Assembly (NCBI RefSeq): GCF_004341515.1
Contig: NZ_SLZF01000006.1
Span: 1 to 64,000, forward strand
DNA from: Allobosea sp. BK604
GTDB taxonomy: Bacteria; Pseudomonadota; Alphaproteobacteria; Rhizobiales; Beijerinckiaceae
DNA: 64,000 nucleotides
Direction of reading: 5' to 3'
Part shown: positions 34,194-42,692 of the stretch, piece after piece
How positions within the stretch are numbered: position 1 is the stretch's first letter
Layout: each line of letters begins with the position of its first letter
Notes under the pieces: generated by a model
The model's input: the letters and a program-made list of their open reading frames with translations, nothing else
The model's database searches: none
Told to the model about the DNA's origin: nothing
Position numbers and translations under genes: made by a program

Positions 34194-34997
34194 TCAGGAT
34201 TTCCGCTTGCCCTCGGCGCTGATGCTCCGGCGCAAGGCGTCCATGATGTTGATGACGTTGCCGGCCGGCTCCTCGGCGGGCGCCTTGGCCTTGGCCGGGC
34301 GTTTGCGCCCCTTCTTCTTGGCGGCAATGATCGCGAGCAGGCGCTCCTGTACCGGATCGTCCACCATCTCCGGACTCCAGGGCTTGCTGCGCTCCTCGAT
34401 CAGCGTGGTGACGAGGCCCATGAGCTTGGAATCGGGCTTGGCCTCGCCGATCCCGCCGAAATACTCCTTGGCATCGCGCAGCTCGTCGCCATAGCGCAGG
34501 GTCCAGAGCACGATGCCCTTGCCGCGCGGCTCCAGCATGACGGCGCGCTCGCGCCGGTACATCACGAGACGCGAGATGCCGACCGTGCCGGTCGCGGCCA
34601 TCGCGTCGCGGATGACGCAGAAAGCCTCCTCGCCGACCGGATCGTCCGGGGTGAGGTAATGCGGCGTGTCGTACCAGAGCCATTCGATGCTGTCGGACGG
34701 GACGAACATCTCGATATCGATCGTCCTGGTGCTCTCGAGCCCGACGGCTTCGAGCTCGTCATCCTCGAGCAGGACATAGTCGTCCTCGCCGCGCGGATAG
34801 CCCTTGACCTCGTCATCCTCGTCGACGGGCTTGCCGCTGACGGCATCGACATAGCGGCTGAGGACGCGGTTGCCGGTCTTACGGTTCAGCGTGTGGAAGC
34901 GCACCTTCTCGTTATCGGTCGTCGCCGGCACCATCGCGACCGGGCAGGTGACGAGCGACAGCTTCAGATAGCCTTTCCAGAAGGTGCGAGGTGCCAT
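34194..34997 (-). CDS. ku: Ku protein (second copy)
   Basis: The 267-residue Ku begins MAPRTFWKGYLKLSLVTCPV and has KVRFHTLNRKTGNRVLSRYVDA, GYPRGEDDYVLLEDDELEAV and WLWYDTPHYLTPDD, followed by a Lys-rich tail (KKKGRKRPAKAKAP). It differs clearly from the first copy, so it is an old paralogue rather than a recent duplicate. Rhizobia are known to carry several Ku genes that pair differently with LigD. It is convergent with ligD. A longer upstream frame was rejected; the ATG at 34997 matches Ku N-termini. Confidence 0.96.
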   Translation of the reverse strand: MAPRTFWKGYLKLSLVTCPVAMVPATTDNEKVRFHTLNRKTGNRVLSRYVDAVSGKPVDEDDEVKGYPRGEDDYVLLEDDELEAVGLESTRTIDIEMFVPSDSIEWLWYDTPHYLTPDDPVGEEAFCVIRDAMAATGTVGISRLVMYRRERAVMLEPRGKGIVLWTLRYGDELRDAKEYFGGIGEAKPDSKLMGLVTTLIEERSKPWSPEMVDDPVQERLLAIIAAKKKGRKRPAKAKAPAEEPAGNVINIMDALRRSISAEGKRKS

Positions 34998-35121
34998 CTG
35001 CGCGCTCCATACGACCCGATGCAACGTGCGCGCATGCCGGATGGTTCCGCCGCAACAATCGGCCCGGGGCGCCCGATCCTTTTGGCGGCTGATGCGTTTA
35101 GCCGGCAGGAGGAATCCAGCA

Positions 35122-35646
35122 ATGCAGCACCACGCCATGAAATGGCTACTCGCTACCAGCCTGGCCTTCGCCGCGGCGACGCCGGTGCTGGCGCAGGACA
35201 GCGCCCCCGGAAACGACGCGTCCTTCCTGCGCTCGTTCGAGGGCAAGTTCACCGGCAGCGGCCGCCTGCAGCGCGCCGGCGGATCGAGCCATAACCTGAG
35301 CTGCAAGTTCAGCGGCGATCAGGAGGGCTCGCGCGTCGTCCTGAACGGCACCTGCTCGACCGCGCTCGTCTTCAGCACCACCGTGCGGATCGAGATTCGC
35401 CATGAGGCCGGCGGGCAGCGCTATGAGGGGACATTCCGCGAAGGCACCGGCACCGTCGCGGCGCTGGCCGGCTCGCGCCAGGGCCGGACGCTGTCGCTCT
35501 CCTTCAATGAAACCGCGGAAAGCGTGCGCCCCGGTCCGCCCGCGCGGCTGTCGATCAGCCGGACGCAGAACGACATGGTCCTGACGCTTCGGGGGACGAA
35601 GCCGGGAGAAGGCCAGAATCTCGACCTGACGCTGCGCGAAAGCTGA
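35122..35646 (+). CDS. Secreted protein of unknown function
   Basis: This 174-residue protein begins with a Sec signal peptide (MKWLLATSLAFAAATPVLAQ after a short MQHHA lead) and a probable cut after LAQ. The mature part is rich in beta-forming segments: FLRSFEGKFTGSGRLQRAG, HNLSCKFSGDQEGSRVVLNGTC and GQRYEGTFREGTGTVAAL. Two cysteines (in LSCKF and GTCST) may form a disulfide. Similar periplasmic 'FEGxFxGxG' proteins occur in Rhizobiales without known function. AGGAGG 9 bp upstream fixes the ATG at 35122. It is divergent from the second ku gene. Confidence 0.8.
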   Translation: MQHHAMKWLLATSLAFAAATPVLAQDSAPGNDASFLRSFEGKFTGSGRLQRAGGSSHNLSCKFSGDQEGSRVVLNGTCSTALVFSTTVRIEIRHEAGGQRYEGTFREGTGTVAALAGSRQGRTLSLSFNETAESVRPGPPARLSISRTQNDMVLTLRGTKPGEGQNLDLTLRES

Positions 35647-35656
35647 CGAACAGCTG

Positions 35657-35702
35657 GAGCATTTCCAGCGAAGTGGACGCAGGTTCGCGTGAAGGAAATG
35701 CA
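35657..35702. repeat. Palindromic repeat (family R1)
   Basis: GAGCATTTCCAGCGAAGTGG and CAGGTTCGCGTGAAGGAAATGC form an imperfect hairpin, GAGCATTTCC against GGAAATGCAT. It follows the secreted-protein gene. Confidence 0.8.
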
Positions 35703-35792
35703 TTAGGGACATCCCATGATCATGGCTGTCGCCAGGCGCATCGCGTTGCGTAAGATCGGATTCCGGCAGGACCCAACCCACGCGACGCATGA

Positions 35793-36473
35793 ATGGCGCC
35801 AGTCAGCGACGGACAACCCACCAGCGCGATCCGGGTCCTGCTCGTCGAGGACGACGCGCCGACGCGCTGGCGCCTGCATGACGCGCTCGCCGCCCCCGCG
35901 ACATTCGCGGTCACGACCGCCGCCACCCTGGCCGAGGCGCGGGCCGCGCTGGGCGAGACCGGCCCGCAGGTCCTTCTGACCGACCTGCAGTTGCCCGACG
36001 GGCATGGGGTCGAGCTCATCCGCGAGACGCGGCAGCGCTTTCCGCAGACCGAGATCATGGTGATCTCGATCCTCGGCGACGAGGAGAGCGTGATCTCGGC
36101 GATCATGGTCGGCGCCACCGGCTATATCCTCAAGGACGCCTTCCCGACCGATATCGCCGCGACGGTGCGCGACCTCGTCGCCGGACACTCGCCGATCTCG
36201 GCCTCGATCGCGCGCTTCATCGTGCGCCGGACCCAAGCACAGCCGGGCCGCTCGCCCCAGCCGGCGCTCAACACCACCAGGCTGACGCCGCGCGAGATCG
36301 ATATCCTCTGGGGCATCGCCAAGGGCTTCAGCTATGCGGATATCGCGGCCCATCTCGGCCTGTCGCGCCAGACCGTCCCCGGCCATATCAAGAGCATCTA
36401 CCGCAAGCTCGAGGTCAATACGCGCGGCGAAGCGGTGTTCGAGGCGCTCCAGCAGGGCCTGATCAAGCTGTGA
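35793..36473 (+). CDS. LuxR/NarL-family response regulator
   Basis: The 226-residue regulator has a receiver domain (about 13-130) with acidic pair VLLVEDD, phospho-acceptor D64 in LLTDLQLPDG and conserved lysine in GYILKDAFP. A C-terminal LuxR helix-turn-helix (about 160-222) follows: LTPREIDILWGIAKGFSYADIAAHLGLSRQTVPGHIKSIYRKLEV. It should activate or repress genes when phosphorylated by the kinase encoded next, whose GTG start overlaps this stop (GTGA). The targets are not known; envelope genes downstream are candidates. Confidence 0.93.
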   Translation: MAPVSDGQPTSAIRVLLVEDDAPTRWRLHDALAAPATFAVTTAATLAEARAALGETGPQVLLTDLQLPDGHGVELIRETRQRFPQTEIMVISILGDEESVISAIMVGATGYILKDAFPTDIAATVRDLVAGHSPISASIARFIVRRTQAQPGRSPQPALNTTRLTPREIDILWGIAKGFSYADIAAHLGLSRQTVPGHIKSIYRKLEVNTRGEAVFEALQQGLIKL

Positions 36474-38401
36474 CGACGGAGGTGGCGGACGAGGCCTCAT
36501 CCACGGCATGGGACTGGATCTACCGCCTCAGCGGCTATGTGCTGATGCAGGCGGTCATCGTCGTGATCTGCGCCTTGCTGCTGCGCCAGTCGCCCCCTGA
36601 GCCGCCGGCGCGCTACCGGCTGACCGAGGCGGCGCTCGTCGACGCCACCGGCGAGCGCGTGGTCGGCCTGCCGCATCACTACCCCTCCCGCTTCACGCTG
36701 AACGATCCGCCGCTCTATCACCTGCGCTTCGAGCGGCCGGCGGGCGAGGCGGACCAGAGCTGGTCCGTCTTCCTGCCGCGCTTTACCAATGGCGTCGAGG
36801 TCGCGGTCAACGGCGCCGTCATCCTCGACAGCCGGCGCGATCCGGAAGCCAACCGGCCCGACCGCAACACGCCGCAGATCGCCGCCATCCCGGCGCCGCT
36901 ACTGCGTGACGGCGCCAATCTGCTGACGGTCCGGCTGTTCGTCTGGGAGCCGCTCACCGGCTTCCTCGACCGCCTCTATGTCGGGCCCGACGACGACCTG
37001 CGGCCGGCCTATAACCGGCGGACCCTGCTGTTCCTGACGCTGTCCGTGGTGTTCTCGTCCTGGCAGGCGATCCTCGCCGTCATCCTCGGCATCATGTGGC
37101 TGAAGCGGCGGCACGAGCCGGCCTATGGCATCCTCGCCGCCGCCATGGCGATCGGCACCGTCCAGGCCTTCGTCTCCACCCCTCCGGTCGGGCAATCGCT
37201 CTATGCCGGGCTGAACGCCCTCTTCATCGCCTCGGCCCCGCTGGAGAGCGCCTTCGTCCTCGTCTTCGTCTTCCTTTTCCTCGGGCTGAAGCTGCCGCGC
37301 CATGCCGCTGCGATCTTCATTCCCGGCCTGCTCATCGTCGCGATCGGCCTCTACGGGAACCCGCATCTGGTGCGGCGCTCCTATCTTCTCCTCGGCCCGC
37401 CGACCGTCGGCTTCTGCCTGGTCACCACCGCCATCGTCATCGCCCGCACGGCCATCTCACGGCGCGACATCGTCAGCCTCTTCCTCGGCAGCGCCGTCAC
37501 CGTCGTGATGAGCTGCTGGATCCATGACATGCTCTCGGTGCTCAACATCCTGTCGGACCGGCGCATCTTCATCGCGCGCCTGTCCTATTCGGCCCTGCTG
37601 GTCGCCATCGGCGCCGGCCTGACCTGGCGCTTCGCGCGGGCGCTGAACGAGGTCGACAGCTTCGCCACGCGGCTGGTCGGCCTGGTGCGCGAGGCCGAGG
37701 ACAAGCTGCGCGAGAGCTTTGCCCGCGAGGAGGAGCGCACGCGGGCCGCCGCGCTCGCCAGCGAGCGGACCCGGCTGATGCGCGACCTGCATGACGGGCT
37801 CGGCGGGCAGCTCGTCAGCATCGTCGCGCTCAGCGAGCGCAGCGGCCGCGACGGCGCGCAGATCGGCGAGGCGGCGCGCGGCGCCCTGCGCGACCTGCGC
37901 CTCGTCATCGATGCGATGGACGATATCGATGGCGACCTGATGCTGGCGCTCGGCTCCTGGCGCGAGCGCATCGCGGCGCAGCTGCGCCCGCACGGGCTGG
38001 CGCTGGACTGGCGGGCGCTGACGCCGGAGGGGCTGCCCGTGCATCCGGAGCTCAGGCCCTGGCATGTCATCCAGATCCTGCGCCTGCTCGACGAGGCAGT
38101 GACCAATGCCGTCAAGCATGCCGGCGCGAGGCGAATCACGGTCAGCCTCGAAACCATTGCGGGGGCGGAGGGGCCGGGCCATGGCCGCATCACCATCGAG
38201 GATGACGGCCACGGCTTTGCGCTCTCGCCCGATGGCGAGGCTGCGGCGAGCGCGCCGAAAGCGGCGCGCGGCCTCAGCAATATGCGAAAACGCGCCGCAA
38301 GCTGCGGCGCGCGGCTCGAACTCGCCTCCAGCCCGGCCGGAACGCGGGTCAGGCTCGACCTGCCCGCCCGCTTCCCCGCAACCGAACAGGCGGCCCGCTG
38401 A
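36470..38401 (+). CDS. Membrane sensor histidine kinase (7TMR-DISM-like, HisKA_3)
   Basis: This 643-residue protein has an N-terminal helix (YVLMQAVIVVICALLL) and a periplasmic beta-rich domain (about 45-175: LYHLRFERPAGEADQSWSVF, GVEVAVNGAVILDS). About seven helices follow (about 180-395), then a cytoplasmic kinase. The H-box MRDLHDGLGGQLVSIVAL has H441; the ATPase part has LDEAVTNAVKHAGARRITV and ITIEDDGHGF. A short coiled segment (REAEDKLRESFAREEERTR) links membrane and kinase. It probably senses an envelope or extracellular ligand through the sandwich-like periplasmic domain. The GTG start overlaps the regulator's stop, so the pair is translationally coupled. Confidence 0.92.
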   Translation: MTTEVADEASSTAWDWIYRLSGYVLMQAVIVVICALLLRQSPPEPPARYRLTEAALVDATGERVVGLPHHYPSRFTLNDPPLYHLRFERPAGEADQSWSVFLPRFTNGVEVAVNGAVILDSRRDPEANRPDRNTPQIAAIPAPLLRDGANLLTVRLFVWEPLTGFLDRLYVGPDDDLRPAYNRRTLLFLTLSVVFSSWQAILAVILGIMWLKRRHEPAYGILAAAMAIGTVQAFVSTPPVGQSLYAGLNALFIASAPLESAFVLVFVFLFLGLKLPRHAAAIFIPGLLIVAIGLYGNPHLVRRSYLLLGPPTVGFCLVTTAIVIARTAISRRDIVSLFLGSAVTVVMSCWIHDMLSVLNILSDRRIFIARLSYSALLVAIGAGLTWRFARALNEVDSFATRLVGLVREAEDKLRESFAREEERTRAAALASERTRLMRDLHDGLGGQLVSIVALSERSGRDGAQIGEAARGALRDLRLVIDAMDDIDGDLMLALGSWRERIAAQLRPHGLALDWRALTPEGLPVHPELRPWHVIQILRLLDEAVTNAVKHAGARRITVSLETIAGAEGPGHGRITIEDDGHGFALSPDGEAAASAPKAARGLSNMRKRAASCGARLELASSPAGTRVRLDLPARFPATEQAAR

Positions 38402-38443
38402 GCGTCCGCTCCGAGCCTTGGGGCCGAGGACGCACGACGATCT

Positions 38444-38546
38444 AGAGCATTTCCGCGTTTCTTCGAATCGCGAAAATGCTCTATCTATTTGTTCTGACGC
38501 ATTTTCTTCACGCGAACCGGCATCCACTTCGCTCGAAAATGCTCTA
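38444..38546. repeat. Two tandem palindromic repeats (family R1)
   Basis: AGAGCATTTCCGCG...CGCGAAAATGCTCT and then GCATTTTCTTCACGCGAACC...CTTCGCTCGAAAATGC lie between convergent genes. The end of the element, GCTCTAG, includes the stop codon of the leftward Gly/Val-rich gene. Confidence 0.85.
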
Positions 38547-38864
38547 GCGTCGGCCGACGCGGTTGACCGGACCGCCGCGATTGACGGGCGTGCCCGGGCG
38601 CACACCGACGCCGCGCGCGCCAACCCCGACCCCGCGGGTGACGCCGACGCCGGGAGCCCCGACACCGGGCGTGGCCACGGCGGCGCGCGCCACGGGCGCC
38701 CCGACGGGCGCAGCCACGACGGGAGCGACCGGCCGCGCGACGCAGCCCTGGGGCACGCCGACCGTCTTGCAATAGACCACGGCCCCGGCCGGGGCGGCGC
38801 CGAACGAAACCGCGGCGAGCGCTGAGACAGCAGCCAGCGCCGGGCCGAGCTTACGAACCATCAT
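38544..38864 (-). CDS. Small secreted Gly/Val/Pro-rich repetitive protein
   Basis: The frame gives about 105 residues with a signal peptide (MVRKLGPALAAVSALAAVSF, probable cut near AGA). A short part with two cysteines (YCKTVGVPQGC) follows, then a low-complexity tail of GVG/GVGV and PVxRG units ending NRVGRR. No family is recognised; it may be a cell-surface or envelope peptide. GGAGG sits a few bases upstream of the tandem ATGs at 38864/38861. The stop codon comes from the neighbouring palindromic repeat. Low-complexity frames in GC-rich DNA can be chance, but signal peptide and ribosome site favour a real gene. Confidence 0.6.
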   Translation of the reverse strand: MMVRKLGPALAAVSALAAVSFGAAPAGAVVYCKTVGVPQGCVARPVAPVVAAPVGAPVARAAVATPGVGAPGVGVTRGVGVGARGVGVRPGTPVNRGGPVNRVGRR

Positions 38865-39053
38865 GGATCCTCCGATTGAGCGCCTGGGCACGACCGAGCG
38901 GTCGCTGCAGCCGACGCATGATCATCCTGAGGCGCCGCAAGCCGGGGCGACACCCCATGAAGATGGGGTGGCGGCGTGCCGGCTTTGCCGTTTGATCGGC
39001 GCTGCGACAACGCGCAAGCTGCGTCGCGGCCATCAGAATCCCAGGATCATCGC

Positions 39054-40985
39054 ATGCAGAGCGGCCCGACGATCTCGCCTGCCCCGCCCGTCGCGGCCGG
39101 AACCATCGCCTCGCCCCTGGATGCGCTGCAATCGCTGGCCGAGCGCGCCGAAACCGAGCTCCTTGCCGCGCTCGCGGCAGCGCCGCGCCTTCCCGGCGAT
39201 CTCTGGCGCCTGCTGTCGGCCCTGGATGCCACCGCTCTGCCGCTCCTGGGCAGGGCAGCCGCCGTCAGCGCGGCCGTGCTCCTGACCTATCTCGCCGTGC
39301 GGTACCTGACGCGGCGCCGGCGCGAGCGGGCGGCCGTGACCCGCTCGGCCTTTGCCGGCCTCGTCACCCTCGCCGGGCTCGAATTCCTGGCGCTGCTGGC
39401 TGCGGCCCTGGTCGGACGGGTGATGCTGGTGCGCGTCTTCGGCATCCCGCCGGGAAGTACGGGCTTCACCAGCAACGTCACGGTCAGCCTGATCCGCTGG
39501 CTGTTCGGTCTGACGCTGGCGCTGGTGCTGTTCCAGCCCGCGGTGAAGCGTTTCCGCCTGGCGGCGCTCGACGATGCCGGGGCGCGCAAGGCGGTGCAGC
39601 GTGTCGCCCTGATCCTCGCCGCCGGGCATGCGCATATCGTGCTGCTCAACGCCGCCCAGCGTGGCGGGCTCGCGCTGCCCTCGGTGAAGCTCATCTCCTG
39701 TGTCGTCGCCATCGCGATGGCGGCGAGTGCGATCCGGCTGCTCGCGGTGCTCAAGCAGCATGGCATGGGGGCGGTGGCGCGCTTCATCGCGGCCACATTG
39801 ACGCTCGCCACGCTCGCCCTCTGGATCTGGGGCTGGGCGACGCTCGATTTCGACCTCTATCACGGCGCCATCGGCACGATCACGATCCTGCTGCTCGCGG
39901 TCGCGCTCGACCGCGCGGTGGCGATCAGCATCCGCGACTCGCGCCGCCCGGCCGCGATGCGCCTGCTCTTCGTGCTGCGGGTGGTGGTCGACGCGCTGGC
40001 GGCGGCGTTCGTCATCAGGATCGTGGTCGAGTTCTGGGTCGTGGGCGCGCTCGGCGCCCTCCCCGCGGCGGCCTGGCCGGCGTTTTCGGCAAGGCTGGGC
40101 TTCGCCTCCTTCGTGCTCGTGCTGGCGGTCGCGCTCGCCGCCGCGATCCATGCCTGGACCGAGGCCAAGCTGACGCCGCCCGAAGCCGCGATGACGGCGC
40201 AGGAGCGGGAATACCGGCTGGCGCGGCTCTCGACCGTCCTGCCGATCATCCGCTTCGTCGCCATCGGCCTGATCGGCGTCGTGTTCTCGCTCGTCGCCCT
40301 GTCGGCCATCGGCGTCGACATCACCCCGCTGATGGCCGGGGCCGGCATTATCGGCCTTGCTGTCAGCTTCGGCTCGCAGACGCTGGTCAAGGATATCGTC
40401 TCGGGGATCTTCTACATGCTCGACGACGTCTTCCGCCTGGGCGAGACCATCGAGGCCTGCGGCCGCAGCGGCCGGCTCGAGCAGATCAACCTGCGCAGCG
40501 TCCGCCTGCGCGACGATGCCGGGCGCCTGCACACGATCCCGCTCGGCGATCTCGGCACCGTCACCAATCACAGCCGCAGGCTGGTGCGCATGAGCGTCAG
40601 CGTGCCGCTCGCGGCGATGCCGGAGCAGGCCGAGCTCGCGCGCTTCAGCCGCGATGCCGCCGCGGCCTTGCGCAGCGAGCCGATGATCCACGCGGCGATC
40701 GCCGGGGACATCGCGGTGCGGCTGAGCGAGCCGGACTCTTCCGGCGAGGGCGCGATCACCCTCGCTTTCAACCTCACGGCGGCGACGGCGGACCGGGCCC
40801 AGCCGCTGGTGCAGCGCCTGGTCGAGGAGGCGGTCGAGGAGGCGCGGCTGGCCGGCAGCGCCGGGGCCGTCGCCATCGCGGTGGCCGACCTGCCGACCGT
40901 GCCGCTCCCGCCGGTGCCGGTGCCGGCGCCGAGCCCGACGCCGGCCGCCGCGGCGACGATGCCGCAGCCGCTGGCGATGCCATGA
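39054..40985 (+). CDS. MscS-family mechanosensitive ion channel
   Basis: This 643-residue membrane protein has a long N-terminal part of about eight to ten helices, followed by the MscS core. The pore-lining helix is SAIGVDITPLMAGAGIIGLAVSFGSQTLVKDIVSG, with the alternating Gly/Ala pattern. The cytoplasmic beta domain follows: IFYMLDDVFRLGETIEACGRSGRLEQINLRSVRLRDDAGRLHTIPLGDL. A Pro-rich tail (PLPPVPVPAPSPTP) ends it. It should open under membrane tension to release solutes. It is much larger than MscS itself, resembling the MscK/YbdG-like large members without a periplasmic domain. The ATG at 39054 is preferred over a frame 78 bp upstream. Confidence 0.93.
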   Translation: MQSGPTISPAPPVAAGTIASPLDALQSLAERAETELLAALAAAPRLPGDLWRLLSALDATALPLLGRAAAVSAAVLLTYLAVRYLTRRRRERAAVTRSAFAGLVTLAGLEFLALLAAALVGRVMLVRVFGIPPGSTGFTSNVTVSLIRWLFGLTLALVLFQPAVKRFRLAALDDAGARKAVQRVALILAAGHAHIVLLNAAQRGGLALPSVKLISCVVAIAMAASAIRLLAVLKQHGMGAVARFIAATLTLATLALWIWGWATLDFDLYHGAIGTITILLLAVALDRAVAISIRDSRRPAAMRLLFVLRVVVDALAAAFVIRIVVEFWVVGALGALPAAAWPAFSARLGFASFVLVLAVALAAAIHAWTEAKLTPPEAAMTAQEREYRLARLSTVLPIIRFVAIGLIGVVFSLVALSAIGVDITPLMAGAGIIGLAVSFGSQTLVKDIVSGIFYMLDDVFRLGETIEACGRSGRLEQINLRSVRLRDDAGRLHTIPLGDLGTVTNHSRRLVRMSVSVPLAAMPEQAELARFSRDAAAALRSEPMIHAAIAGDIAVRLSEPDSSGEGAITLAFNLTAATADRAQPLVQRLVEEAVEEARLAGSAGAVAIAVADLPTVPLPPVPVPAPSPTPAAAATMPQPLAMP

Positions 40986-41082
40986 ACATGGCATAGGCCG
41001 CCACCGCGTCTTCGCCGATGGTCCGGCCGCCCCGGTGCCGGCAGGCGCGGGGCCTCAAGGCTCTCTCGTGAAAGGATGATCC

Positions 41083-41307
41083 ATGATCAGGTCGCTTCTT
41101 CCGGCGCTTGCACTCGCCGCCATGAGCGCGTCCGCCGCGCTGGCCCAGGCCCCGACCGCTCAGGAACGGGCCGCCTGTCGCTCGGATGCAACCAAGTTCT
41201 GCGCGTCCTTCATCGGCAAGCCCGAACAGATGAATGGCTGTCTGCGCGACAATAAGGCTAAGCTTTCGGATAGCTGTCGCAAGGTCGTCGAGGCTCGCGG
41301 CGGATAA
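41083..41307 (+). CDS. Small secreted cysteine-rich-repeat protein
   Basis: The 74-residue protein has a signal peptide (MIRSLLPALALAAMSASAAL, cut after ALAQ). A mature region of about 50 residues has four cysteines in AACRSDATKFCASF and MNGCLRDNKAKLSDSCRKVV. This spacing matches the 'cysteine rich repeat' family first seen in GLG1-like proteins, common in rhizobia. The function is unknown. A GAAAGGATGATCC region precedes the ATG. It lies between the mechanosensitive channel and the porin-like gene and may share their transcript. Confidence 0.83.
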   Translation: MIRSLLPALALAAMSASAALAQAPTAQERAACRSDATKFCASFIGKPEQMNGCLRDNKAKLSDSCRKVVEARGG

Positions 41308-41354
41308 GGACAATCCCGGCCTCGCTGCGCCGGGTCAGCGGGGCCGACTGAACC

Positions 41355-42692
41355 ATGCAACCGCCACCAGGCGCCCGGCGAATCGGCCTGACCGCGACAA
41401 GCGTCGCGGCGCTGTGCTGCCTCGCCAGCGCCGGCAGCGCGGCCCCGTCCCCTTCCCGCGTCTCCTTCCTGAGAACCTGCATGATCTCGGCGCCGGACCC
41501 CGTGCCGCTCTTTCCAGCTCCCGCCCTGCCCGCGCCGGCCGCCAAGGCCAAGAGCGCGCCGCAGGCGCAGGACGCTGCGGATGACGACGACAGCGACGAT
41601 TCGGACGACGATGACGACGACGACGATGATGACGACGACAGCGTGCCCGGCTTCATCGCCCCCGGCAGCAATACCTGCGTCGCCATTTCCGGCACGTTCA
41701 GCTTCGGCGTCCAGCGCGACTGGTTCAAGGCCAATGCGGCGGCGACGGCGACGGGTCTGATCCCGTCCAACGTGACCAGCACGCAGCGCAGCCTGTCATT
41801 CCGGCTGGAGAGCGCCCAGACGCTTGCCAACGGGCTCTATGTCGCGACCGCCTTCGAGTTCTCGCTGGACCCGACCGCCGACGACCCCGGCAAGGACGAG
41901 GCGACCCTGTCCGAAGCGAGCCTGACGATCGGCCCCTGGGTCTTCGGCGTGACGGATTCGCGTTTCGATTTCTGGAGCGGCGACGATTTCGTCTTCTCGA
42001 GCCGGGTGCCGAGCCGCACCGTCGCGCTGATCGCCTATGAGCGGGCGCTGTTCCCGGACCTGAAACTGTCGCTTTCGCTCGAGGATACCAATGCCGACGC
42101 GGCGCGGGCGCTGCCGGCCCCAAGCGGCAGCCATCTGCCCGACGGCGTCGTGCGGCTGCTTTACGAAGGCGACGCGCTGACGCTCCACAGCGCGGTCGCG
42201 CTGCACGAGGTGCCGGTCGCGGGCCCGACCCCGTCCCGTGTCGGCCGCGCCGCGATCCTCGGCGCGACCTGGACCGGCGATCTGCTCGGCCATTCGTCGA
42301 CCCTGACGGCGCAGATCGCGGGCGCGATCGACGCGCCCACCTATATCGGCTCGCAGCTCGATCGCCGGGTGGTGCGCCCGGTGCTGTTCGCCGACGATCC
42401 GACGCGGGGCTGGTCCGGCGTCATCTCCGTCGGCCACGATTGGACCGACGAGATCTCCAGCAATGCCTATGTCAGCCGCTACGAGCTGACCTTGCCCCGG
42501 CTCGGAGTCAAAGAGGGACGCATCCGCATCGACAGGTTCACCACCAACCTGACCTGGAAGCCGATCGATGGCTTCAAGACCGGGATCGAGGCCTCCGTCG
42601 CCTGGCAGCGGCTCGATCTCGGCGGGCGCATCGTGCCGGCCTTTTCCGGCCGCCAGAGCTCGGTCCAGCTCTTCCTGGAAAGAACCTTCTGA
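41355..42692 (+). CDS. Porin-like outer-membrane protein with Asp-rich tract
   Basis: This 445-residue protein starts with a signal peptide (LTATSVAALCCLASAGSAAP). A Pro/Ala-rich stretch and an acidic tract at residues 76-95 (18 Asp and 2 Ser) follow. The rest looks like an alphaproteobacterial porin: PGSNTCVAISGTFSFGVQRDW, then alternating amphipathic strands such as GLYVATAFEFSLDP and FKTGIEASVAWQRLDL. It ends in an aromatic residue (LERTF), typical of outer-membrane barrels. It is likely a monomer of a diffusion channel; the tract could bind divalent cations in the periplasm. Its stop overlaps the next start as TGATG. Family assignment is by pattern, not by strong identity. Confidence 0.72.
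   Translation: MQPPPGARRIGLTATSVAALCCLASAGSAAPSPSRVSFLRTCMISAPDPVPLFPAPALPAPAAKAKSAPQAQDAADDDDSDDSDDDDDDDDDDDDSVPGFIAPGSNTCVAISGTFSFGVQRDWFKANAAATATGLIPSNVTSTQRSLSFRLESAQTLANGLYVATAFEFSLDPTADDPGKDEATLSEASLTIGPWVFGVTDSRFDFWSGDDFVFSSRVPSRTVALIAYERALFPDLKLSLSLEDTNADAARALPAPSGSHLPDGVVRLLYEGDALTLHSAVALHEVPVAGPTPSRVGRAAILGATWTGDLLGHSSTLTAQIAGAIDAPTYIGSQLDRRVVRPVLFADDPTRGWSGVISVGHDWTDEISSNAYVSRYELTLPRLGVKEGRIRIDRFTTNLTWKPIDGFKTGIEASVAWQRLDLGGRIVPAFSGRQSSVQLFLERTF
41580..41639 (+). repeat. GAY trinucleotide tract encoding poly-Asp
   Basis: Twenty consecutive codons are GAC/GAT with two serines, the last twelve all Asp. Mixed GAC and GAT interrupt a perfect microsatellite, but slippage could still change the length. 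Confidence 0.9.
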
